From Caldanaerobacter subterraneus (GTDB lineage: Bacteria > Bacillota > Thermoanaerobacteria > Thermoanaerobacterales > Thermoanaerobacteraceae): DNA of 64,000 nt. Location of the stretch: positions 25,297 through 89,296 of the forward strand of contig NZ_SLWU01000010.1 in assembly GCF_004345675.1 (NCBI RefSeq), read 5' to 3'. The notes beneath the pieces are model-generated. The model was not told where the DNA came from and ran no database searches. It was given only the letters and a program-made list of their open reading frames with translations. Each line of letters opens with the position of its first letter. Within the stretch, counting starts at the first letter, position 1. Positions 53,369 through 60,080 of this stretch are shown here, one piece after another. The translations under genes and the position numbers were made by a program.

Positions 53369-54106
53369 TAGTTGATGTTGTTTTGTAAAAAATGTCCTGT
53401 ACGTCAAAAAAGTCACTGTGAAACAGGATATTGCAACTGTCGATGCCAGCATAAAAGTAACCATTATCTGATATTTTACAGCCGTAATCGGATCTACTCC
53501 TCCTAATATAAGACCTGTCATCATGCCAGGAAGTTGAACAATACCTAATGTTTTCATGCTGTCCACTGTTGGCATCATTCCTGTCTTTATGCTCATCTTT
53601 ATTACTTTTTGAGCAGCCTGCCTGGAAGTAGCTCCTAAAGCAAGGTAGGCCTCTATCTCTTCCTGCCTATTTTTTATCTCATCTTTTAATCTGGATACAG
53701 AAAGCCCGGAAGCCACCATAGAATTTCCTATTATCATACCAGATACAGGTATAACCTGTTGAGGCTCAAATTTGATGTTTCCAAACAGTACAAGAAGAGA
53801 AAGTGTTACAGCAGCGCTTACTGCAATGGAAAAAGTTACATAATAAAAAATTCCTGGAATCTCTTTCCCCCTCTTTGAAGCATTGTGCCCAGCTACAAGT
53901 ATCATAATCGCCACCATTGCCAAAGTAAAAAAAGCATTACTTGCTGAAAAGATATAATGAAGTATATACCCTACAATCATAAGCTGTAAAACAGCCCTAG
54001 CCGTTCCTATTATTATCTCCTTTTCAATGCCAAGCTTTTGATAGTAAGAAATGAAAATCGCAACAAGTACAAGGGAAGAAGCAAAAATCAAAGAGCTAGT
54101 ACTCAT
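53354..54106 (-). CDS. fetB: FetB-family ABC transporter permease (UPF0014)
   Basis: A 250-residue membrane protein with about seven helices. UPF0014/FetB motifs are [94 protein letters not shown]. It overlaps the ATPase gene by four bases (ATGA). In Escherichia coli FetAB is associated with iron export and oxidative stress resistance. The substrate in this organism is unproven. Confidence 0.92.
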   Translation of the reverse strand: MSTSSLIFASSLVLVAIFISYYQKLGIEKEIIIGTARAVLQLMIVGYILHYIFSASNAFFTLAMVAIMILVAGHNASKRGKEIPGIFYYVTFSIAVSAAVTLSLLVLFGNIKFEPQQVIPVSGMIIGNSMVASGLSVSRLKDEIKNRQEEIEAYLALGATSRQAAQKVIKMSIKTGMMPTVDSMKTLGIVQLPGMMTGLILGGVDPITAVKYQIMVTFMLASTVAISCFTVTFLTYRTFFTKQHQLRQAF

Positions 54107-54822
54107 TCTATCATCTCCTTTAATTTTCCTTCCAAAAATAACTTTGAAACCTCGCTTATAGGATTTTCAAAAAATTCCCATGTTTTTCTTGCCTCTATTA
54201 GTTCTCCCTTGTAAAGAAACAAGGTATAATCTCCTATTCTCTTTGCCTGTTCCATGTTGTGGGTGACCAATATGACCATAATGCCCTCTCTATTAAGCCT
54301 TTTAATTAGTTCTTCTATTATGCTGGTAGAAGTAGGGTCAAGGGAAGAGGTAGGCTCGTCCAAAAGAAGTACTTCAGGAGAATTTGCAAGGGCTCTGGCA
54401 ATGGAAACCCTTTGTGCTTCTCCTCCTGATAGATTGTTCACATCTTTAAAGAGGTAGTCTTTGCTCAATCCAACTGCTTCAAGGTAAAAAAGCGCATCTA
54501 TGTTTTTCTCCCCTCTAAGAGAAGGCCCTAATTCAATATTTTCTTTTACCGTACCTTCAAATAGGAAAGGCCTTTGAAATACCATGCCAATTTTTCTTCG
54601 TAAGAGAATTACATCTATATTTTTGTATTCAACACCATTTATAAAAATAGCTCCTTCTGTAGGTTCAATTAATCTATTGATCAATTTAAGCATTGTAGAT
54701 TTTCCTGCTCCAGACGGCCCTACTACAGTGTATATGCCATTTTTCTCGAATTTAAAATACACATTCTTTAAAATGTACTTTCCATCTCGAAAGTAACTTA
54801 TATTTTTAAGCTCTATTTCCAC
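54103..54822 (-). CDS. fetA: FetA-family ABC transporter ATP-binding protein
   Basis: A 239-residue ABC ATPase: Walker [11 protein letters not shown]-loop [11 protein letters not shown], signature LSGGEAQR, Walker [13 protein letters not shown] and switch His VTHNME. GTG 54822 has GAGGTGG upstream. It is coupled to the FetB permease, and a perfect palindrome lies just ahead of its ribosome site. Confidence 0.92.
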   Translation of the reverse strand: MEIELKNISYFRDGKYILKNVYFKFEKNGIYTVVGPSGAGKSTMLKLINRLIEPTEGAIFINGVEYKNIDVILLRRKIGMVFQRPFLFEGTVKENIELGPSLRGEKNIDALFYLEAVGLSKDYLFKDVNNLSGGEAQRVSIARALANSPEVLLLDEPTSSLDPTSTSIIEELIKRLNREGIMVILVTHNMEQAKRIGDYTLFLYKGELIEARKTWEFFENPISEVSKLFLEGKLKEMIE

Positions 54823-54838
54823 AATACCACCTCATTGT

Positions 54839-54854
54839 TGTAACAACTGTTACA
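54839..54854 (-). promoter_or_regulatory. Palindromic operator candidate upstream of fetA
   Basis: TGTAACAACTGTTACA is a perfect 7-2-7 inverted repeat ending about 16 bases from the fetA start. Its form suits a dimeric repressor. No cognate regulator gene is adjacent. Confidence 0.55.
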
Positions 54855-54905
54855 TTTAATTAAATTTTACCTCTTAGCCATAAAAAAATCAATCAAAAAA
54901 TAAAA

Positions 54906-54921
54906 AAGGGGTTATCCCCTC
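54906..54921 (-). terminator. Terminator of the activase operon
   Basis: On the minus strand a short GGGG-ATAA-CCCC stem, flanked by A and T tracts, ends in CTTTTTTATTTTTTG. It follows the activase stop at 54926. Confidence 0.75.
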
Positions 54922-54925
54922 ATTT

Positions 54926-55888
54926 TCATATTACAGAATTTGAATATCTCCCACATCTATCTCCTGTCATAGCAATTATCTTTCCATTCGCCTTAATCTG
55001 TATTATTTCGCACTCATTGGGACAAGCTTTGCATATAAAGGTGGTGGTTTCAAATTTTTCTCCCGATACATCAAAACCTTTAAACTTGGTAGGTCTACCT
55101 GTCCTCTTTACCTCTTCTTTAGCAATCATCGCAATCCCTATAGCACCCATTATATCATAATGTTTAGGCACTATCACCTCATGACCTATTTCTTCCTCAA
55201 AGGCCTTTTTTATAGCAATATTCGCCGCAACTCCTCCCTGAAACACAAAGACCGGTCTTAATTTTCTTCCTCTTACTAGATTATTCATATAATTCCTCAC
55301 CAAGGCTTTTGACAGTCCTTTTAATATCTCTGCCTTACTAAAACCGTACTGCTGTTTTGATATCATATCCGATTCAGCAAAAACTGTACATCTTCCAGCA
55401 ATGCGAACCTCTCTTTTCGCAGTAAGAGCAATCTCTCCAAATTCCTCAATCTTTATCCCAAGCCTTTGGGCCTGGTGATCCAAAAATGACCCTGTACCAG
55501 CAGCACAAACAGTATTCATAGCAAAATCAGCTATTGTGCCATCATTTATTATGATCAGTTTCGAATCTTGTCCCCCGATTTCAAAAATAGTGCTGACATC
55601 TGGGTGAAAATAAATTGTAGCAGTTGCATGGGCAGTAATTTCATTTTTAACCACATCAGCCCCTAAGACATAGCCGATTAGCTGTCTACCGCTTCCAGTA
55701 ACACCTACTCCACCTATCTCTTTGTCAGGCAATTCATTGTGCAATTTCTTAAGCTCTTCCTTTACAATATCAATAGGCTGTCCTACATTTCTGACGTAGG
55801 ACCTAAATAAAATATTGTTATCATTGTCAATAGCCACAACCTTAATGCTCACTGATCCTACATCAACACCAATGTACACCTTTTCCAC
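54926..55888 (-). CDS. 2-hydroxyacyl-CoA dehydratase activator-like ATPase (HgdC/BadF family)
   Basis: A 320-residue ASKHA-fold ATPase: VYIGVDVGSVSIKVVAID phosphate loop, TGSGRQLIG, EIGGQDSKLIII, and the two Cys that bridge a [4Fe-4S] cluster in the homodimer, in NTVCAAGTGSFLDHQ and AGRCTVFAESDMISKQQ. An extra CKACPNECE motif near the C-terminus is not in classical HgdC. It follows two dehydratase-like genes. Classical members use ATP to push one electron into a radical dehydratase. No full catalytic dehydratase is seen here, so the target is unknown. Confidence 0.9.
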   Translation of the reverse strand: MEKVYIGVDVGSVSIKVVAIDNDNNILFRSYVRNVGQPIDIVKEELKKLHNELPDKEIGGVGVTGSGRQLIGYVLGADVVKNEITAHATATIYFHPDVSTIFEIGGQDSKLIIINDGTIADFAMNTVCAAGTGSFLDHQAQRLGIKIEEFGEIALTAKREVRIAGRCTVFAESDMISKQQYGFSKAEILKGLSKALVRNYMNNLVRGRKLRPVFVFQGGVAANIAIKKAFEEEIGHEVIVPKHYDIMGAIGIAMIAKEEVKRTGRPTKFKGFDVSGEKFETTTFICKACPNECEIIQIKANGKIIAMTGDRCGRYSNSVI

Positions 55889-55894
55889 TTTGTC

Positions 55895-56482
55895 CTACCT
55901 CACTATCCTTTTTTTACGTTTTTTTAACCTTATGACATCCAAAAAAGCTTCTATTCTAGTCAAAGTGTTGGCAATAGCCATCTGCTCGTCAATTGACAAG
56001 GTCAAAATTGGGAATTCGTACTCTCTTATTATCTTATTTATTGCGCTTTCAGTAATAAGTTCAGGAAGGCATCCAAAGGGCTTTAAGTGAATAACTCCGT
56101 CAAACCCTCTGTCCATAAAATCTATTATGGCACCAACAGATTGTTTGGCATGACCGCCAATTATTATTTCTATGTACTTTTCTCCCTTTTTCAAAATTTG
56201 ATGCTCTTTTTCTTTGTAGGAAGGTAGAGGAATTAAATTAAAATCAATCCACTCTGAGATATAATGAGACCTCTCAACTTCCGCGCCGTATGTATTTAAG
56301 ACTTCTTCTATATTGCCATTTATAGAAGGCTCCATTACAACATATATTTCTCCAACTATTCCAATTCTTATCTTCTCTTCCTCTGGCACTTCACACACCT
56401 TTATGCTGTTTAATCTTTCAATAGCTTCTTTTTCTACCCTTCTTACATCCTCAGAAGATTCTATTTTTCTGTATTCCTCCAT
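55895..56482 (-). CDS. Acyl-CoA dehydratase/activase-related protein, C-terminal part (same frame as upstream part)
   Basis: 195 residues from ATG 56482, with IRIGIVGEIYVVMEPSINGNIEEVLNTYGAEVERSHYISEW and GFDGVIHLKPFGCLPELITESAINKIIREYEFPILTLSIDEQ. These match the C-terminal half of DUF2229/HgdB-like proteins, with Cys in FGCLPE as a probable Fe-S ligand. It is in the same frame as the upstream gene, separated only by one TGA and three codons, and has a weak ribosome site. It is best read as the second half of one ~365-residue protein. Confidence 0.78.
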   Translation of the reverse strand: MEEYRKIESSEDVRRVEKEAIERLNSIKVCEVPEEEKIRIGIVGEIYVVMEPSINGNIEEVLNTYGAEVERSHYISEWIDFNLIPLPSYKEKEHQILKKGEKYIEIIIGGHAKQSVGAIIDFMDRGFDGVIHLKPFGCLPELITESAINKIIREYEFPILTLSIDEQMAIANTLTRIEAFLDVIRLKKRKKRIVR

Positions 56483-56491
56483 TATCTCGTG

Positions 56492-56992
56492 TCATGCCCT
56501 TGTAAACTCTCCCCTGTTGCATTCATAAGCTCTCTTTACTTCAACTATTTTCTCTACTTTGTCCATAGATTTAGCCATATCATATACAATTTTTGCCACC
56601 TTTAAAACCTTTCCCCATGAATTCTTCCCTTTTATTTTCTTCACATTGTCCATAAAAGTCTTTATATCTTTCTTAGGCTCATCAAATATAATAAATTCAA
56701 CATCATAACCCATATTTTTAAGTATTTTCTTTTGGGCCTCCCCGTAATAACCCGCTCTACAAGGTCCGTTTCCTCCTGATGTAACTATGGTATCTGCTCC
56801 CATTTCCAAAGCCTCAAGATATGTACCCAAAATGACCTTTAAAGGAAAACATGCAAATTCGGGACTGTATTTTACACCGTAGTCTACAGTCTTCTGAGAA
56901 GGCCGTGGAGGAGTTATTACTTCATGACCCAAAAGAGTAAACAGCTTTTCGTACATATAGGGGGAGCCCATGTAGGGAAAAGTAATTTTCAT
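56492..56992 (-). CDS. Acyl-CoA dehydratase/activase-related protein, N-terminal part ending at an in-frame TGA
   Basis: 166 residues: ITFPYMGSPYMYEKLFTLLGHEVITPPRPSQKTVDYGVKYSPEFACFPLKVILGTYLEALEMGADTIVTSGGNGPCRAGYYGE, with Cys in EFACFPLK and GPCRAGYY as likely cluster ligands. The product ends EFTRA at TGA 56492-56494. The frame then continues HEIMEEYRKIE into the next reading frame entry. Whether the TGA is a nonsense change (for example from Trp TGG), a recoded codon or a natural split is not decided. I see no convincing SECIS hairpin just after it. Confidence 0.78.
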   Translation of the reverse strand: MKITFPYMGSPYMYEKLFTLLGHEVITPPRPSQKTVDYGVKYSPEFACFPLKVILGTYLEALEMGADTIVTSGGNGPCRAGYYGEAQKKILKNMGYDVEFIIFDEPKKDIKTFMDNVKKIKGKNSWGKVLKVAKIVYDMAKSMDKVEKIVEVKRAYECNRGEFTRA

Positions 56993-56993
56993 C

Positions 56994-57977
56994 CTACACC
57001 ACGCCTTTCGCCTTTTCCTCGGCTTTATATTTTTTCATCCTTATCAAATCAGTAAAAGCCTCTACTCTCGTTATAACGTGACTCTCCCCAGTCTGCTCAT
57101 CAATTCTTATTGTCATAAAAGGTTTTTTATTCTTTTCAGAATCTATCGTCAAAAAAGGTTCAAGAATAGAATCCGGTCCGCATCCAAAAGCAGTCAAATG
57201 AATAATTCCGTCAATATCATCTCTCTTCATAAATTCATAAGCCGTTCCTAATAGCATATTTGTAAATTCCCAAAACATGTTTTTCCTAAAATTTCTCAGG
57301 TTTTTGTAGATCACCTTTTCATCCATCATATCAAAAGTAACTACTTTTATATTAAGCCTTCTAAAGACACTAAATATGTCCATATTTACAAATCTATCGT
57401 ACACATTGTACACATAACCTAAAAGCCCTATAGTTATATCACCATCGTATTTTTGAGGTTTATTACTTGTCAAAAGCTCATTTATATCGTACCCTTCCTT
57501 GTTTAACCTCCGAAACTTAAGCCATTCTTCTCTTGCCTTTGCTAAAGCTTTCTTTAAGTCCTTTTTACCAATTCCAAATTTTTCTATAAATATGGTATAA
57601 TTGTGAAACTCAGAAATATCTAAAGTCTTTGAAACTATATGGTGAGTAAGAATCTTATCTTCAATTCTATCAAAAAGACCTTTTATCATATCGGGAAGAC
57701 CCATGAATTTTGGACACATAAAAATTCCTTTTCTCAAACTTACAAAGCGGGGAACGTATATGTAATCTACTCCTTTTTCTAACAAATTAAGAACATGGCC
57801 TGTATAAACCTTCATAGGAAGGCATATTTCAGCCACAGCTTCCTTTACGCCAATATCCAATATGCTCTTTGAAGTATCGTCAGAAGTGACTACCTCAAAA
57901 CCGAGACTTTCAAAAAGGGTTTTCCAGAAAGGGTAATAAAAATAATACATCAAAGCTTTAGGAATGCCAATTTTCAT
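56994..57977 (-). CDS. Acyl-CoA dehydratase/activase-related protein (DUF2229/HgdB-like)
   Basis: 327 residues: MKIGIPKALMYYFYYPFWKTLFESLGFEVVTSDDTSKSILDIGVKEAVAEICLPMKVYTGHV at the N-terminus and DIDGIIHLTAFGCGPDSILEPFLTIDSEKNKKPFMTIRIDEQTGESHVITRVEAF at the C-terminus. Conserved Cys occur in AEICLPMK, IFMCPKF and FGCGPDS. It is a full-length relative of the split protein that follows. In some bacteria such domains and the HgdC-like ATPase are fused in one ~1400-residue protein, so these genes look like a split version. It starts the operon after the TetR gene. Confidence 0.88.
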   Translation of the reverse strand: MKIGIPKALMYYFYYPFWKTLFESLGFEVVTSDDTSKSILDIGVKEAVAEICLPMKVYTGHVLNLLEKGVDYIYVPRFVSLRKGIFMCPKFMGLPDMIKGLFDRIEDKILTHHIVSKTLDISEFHNYTIFIEKFGIGKKDLKKALAKAREEWLKFRRLNKEGYDINELLTSNKPQKYDGDITIGLLGYVYNVYDRFVNMDIFSVFRRLNIKVVTFDMMDEKVIYKNLRNFRKNMFWEFTNMLLGTAYEFMKRDDIDGIIHLTAFGCGPDSILEPFLTIDSEKNKKPFMTIRIDEQTGESHVITRVEAFTDLIRMKKYKAEEKAKGVV

Positions 57978-58028
57978 TAATCCTTCTCCTCTCCCAGCAC
58001 CTTACTATACTATATATTTTACACCACA

Positions 58029-58613
58029 TCAACTACTTTTCGCTATTCCTTTTACAAAAATTTCAATGCTTCTACGGACAAACTCATCATTGCTGAAGCC
58101 AATCAACTTTCTGCCGTAAGAAGCTTTCATTAGTATAAAGCCAAAATTTAACGATAAAAACGAAAAAGCCAGTAATTCAAAATCATCATTATTTAACATG
58201 CCCTTTTGATACATTATCTTAAAATATTCAATTAAAACATCCTTGAAACCTTTTGGAATCCTCATCAAGTACTCCTTTACCTCTTCAAAAATCTCTGGAC
58301 TTCTCAAACCTATCATAATTTTAGCTTTATCTTCTGTAAAATTCTTGTGATACTCTTCAGCCAACATCAAAAGGTCTTCTTTTAAATCCCATTTACACTT
58401 CTCCAATATCTTTTTATCCATGGGTTTAAGTAGTTCCAGCTCTTTCAAAGCATAAAGGACTATATCTTTTTTACTTCTAAAACACCTAAAAATTGTAACT
58501 TCATTTACTCCTGCCTCTTCTGCAATATTTCTTGTAGTTGTAGACCTATACCCCTTTTCAGAAATTAGTTTTAAAGTAGATACAACTATCTTTTCCTTAA
58601 CCGAATCACCCAT
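58029..58613 (-). CDS. TetR-family transcriptional regulator
   Basis: A 194-residue regulator with N-terminal TetR HTH (KIVVSTLKLISEKGYRSTTTRNIAEEAGVNEVTIFRCFRSKKDIVLYAL) and a helical ligand domain. ATG 58613 has GAGGTG upstream. It is directly upstream of, and in line with, the activase-like operon, so it probably controls it and itself through the palindrome at 58635-58652. Ligand unknown. Confidence 0.93.
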   Translation of the reverse strand: MGDSVKEKIVVSTLKLISEKGYRSTTTRNIAEEAGVNEVTIFRCFRSKKDIVLYALKELELLKPMDKKILEKCKWDLKEDLLMLAEEYHKNFTEDKAKIMIGLRSPEIFEEVKEYLMRIPKGFKDVLIEYFKIMYQKGMLNNDDFELLAFSFLSLNFGFILMKASYGRKLIGFSNDEFVRRSIEIFVKGIAKSS

Positions 58614-58634
58614 CAAAACACCTCACAACATTTA

Positions 58635-58663
58635 TGCAAGTAATTGCTTACAAAAATATTATA
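58635..58663 (-). promoter_or_regulatory. tetR promoter with an imperfect palindromic operator
   Basis: TGCAAGTAATTGCTTACA (58635-58652) is an 18-base inverted repeat with two mismatched pairs. It lies just downstream of a TATAAT -10 (58658-58663, minus strand), a position where TetR repressors block transcription. Confidence 0.6.
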
Positions 58664-58669
58664 GCATAT

Positions 58670-58838
58670 CTATGTAAAAATAAAAATAAGCTAGCGCCAC
58701 CTATTTTATTTTTTGACTTACTTTTATAATAAGCATCTTCTTTTGTTACATCATTCAAAACATATCCGCCTCTTGTAGCAAAAACTATCTCAAGTTCTGG
58801 GTTAAATCTTTTTATCTCTTCTCCAGTTCTCTTGCTAC
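58670..58838 (-). other. Gene-free interval with an open stretch, possible gene relic
   Basis: Just beyond and overlapping the end of the M28 gene, one minus frame stays open for about 55 codons (TGEEIKRFNPELEIVFATRGGYVLNDVTKEDAYYKSKSKNK). It has no start codon and no ribosome site. It reads like a protein tail, but I do not recognise it. Confidence 0.25.
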
Positions 58839-59984
58839 TTTCATCAAATATTCTTTAAAAAATTCCTCCTCATACAAAAGAAGGTCTATATCTACATTTT
58901 CTATTGTATCTGTATGCCAGTGATAATTTCCTAGCCTTCCCTTTTCATCTTTTGCAAGGAAGGCTATAGCATCAAAACCTGCTGCCATGACAGGTAAAGC
59001 GTCTGTCGGAAGGAGCAAGTTTTTCATTCTCTGCACTTTTCCGCTATACCCTTTTTGCATTTCCTCAGCTATATCAAGTAACATCTTTCCTGCCTTTTTA
59101 TAAAAAATCATTCCCTCTCCTTCAAGATACGTAATCTTACCCGTTCCTAAATTGTCAAGAATTATAAATTGCGTATCTTTGGGAAGGCTTTTAGCATATC
59201 TTTTTATAAAATGTTTCATACCCCTTTCTCCCGTTTCTTCGCTGCCTGTAAATAAAAATACTACATCAACATTTCCGGGAAATTCATCTTTATGATTTAT
59301 ATAATACTCGGCTAAAGCTAATGCTAATGCAACCCCCGTTCCATTGTCGTTAGCACCCTGAGTGTACTTACCCGTTATTTCACACAAAGCCATAAAAATT
59401 ATGTTGGCAGTAACAATTATAAGGCCAATTATGAGAAAAACAGTTCCTAAGGGTTGAAATTTAAATACATTAAACAGTATTCCAATCGGAACAAGCCCAA
59501 AACCTACATAAGAAATATTATAAATTAACCCTAAATAGTCTACAATTTTAGGGTGAAACATTACACTCGCTCTTTGAGTATCATAGTGAGCTGATACAAT
59601 TATTCTTTTTTCTTTGCTTTCATCAAATTTCGTAAAAATATTTTGGGACAAAAATCTCGGCATAATACTCGTTTCAACCGGAATACCGCTTACCTCTAAT
59701 AATAGAAGCATTATTCCGAATATGCTCAAGAAAAATGCTAATGCATTCACTATACCCCCATACATTAGAGAAAGGAGGGCAGAAATAAATAGTAAGATTG
59801 CAACTTGTAACGGCAACATGTAGAGATTATCCCTTGTAGTCTTAAATGTCTGCCTTTCTACTTTATAACCCATGCGCTCAAGCTCTCTTAAAATGTATTC
59901 AGCTGCCTGCCTTTCATTTTTAGTAGCAGAACCTCTATGCCTAAATTGTACTAGTTCTTCTAGATACTTTCTACTATCCTTCAA
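58812..59984 (-). CDS. M28-family metallopeptidase with membrane segments
   Basis: A 390-residue protein. An N-terminal ~50-residue charged part (TKNERQAAEYILRELERMGYKVERQTF) is followed by membrane helices at ~54-95 and again at ~148-195. Between and after them lie M28 zinc-peptidase motifs: His in IIVSAHYDTQ, Asp in GANDNGTGVALALALAEYY, Glu-Glu in FTGSEETGERGM, Asp in FIILDNLGTG, His in YHWHTDTIENVD. All five zinc/catalytic positions are present. Interruption of the catalytic domain by helices is unusual. It is probably an aminopeptidase at the membrane; substrate unknown. Confidence 0.9.
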   Translation of the reverse strand: MKDSRKYLEELVQFRHRGSATKNERQAAEYILRELERMGYKVERQTFKTTRDNLYMLPLQVAILLFISALLSLMYGGIVNALAFFLSIFGIMLLLLEVSGIPVETSIMPRFLSQNIFTKFDESKEKRIIVSAHYDTQRASVMFHPKIVDYLGLIYNISYVGFGLVPIGILFNVFKFQPLGTVFLIIGLIIVTANIIFMALCEITGKYTQGANDNGTGVALALALAEYYINHKDEFPGNVDVVFLFTGSEETGERGMKHFIKRYAKSLPKDTQFIILDNLGTGKITYLEGEGMIFYKKAGKMLLDIAEEMQKGYSGKVQRMKNLLLPTDALPVMAAGFDAIAFLAKDEKGRLGNYHWHTDTIENVDIDLLLYEEEFFKEYLMKVARELEKR

Positions 59985-60036
59985 ACTAAAAGCCCCCTCT
60001 CACAAGCTCTTTACATTAAATATACCACAAAATTTC

Positions 60037-60072
60037 AAAAGAGCCCACCCTCTACTTGGAGTGGACTCTTTT
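60037..60072 (-). terminator. Terminator of the PBP1A gene
   Basis: AAAAGAG-CCCAC and GTGGA-CTCTTTT pair imperfectly around a loop. It lies just after the PBP1A stop. Confidence 0.75.
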
Positions 60073-60080
60073 GATATTGC

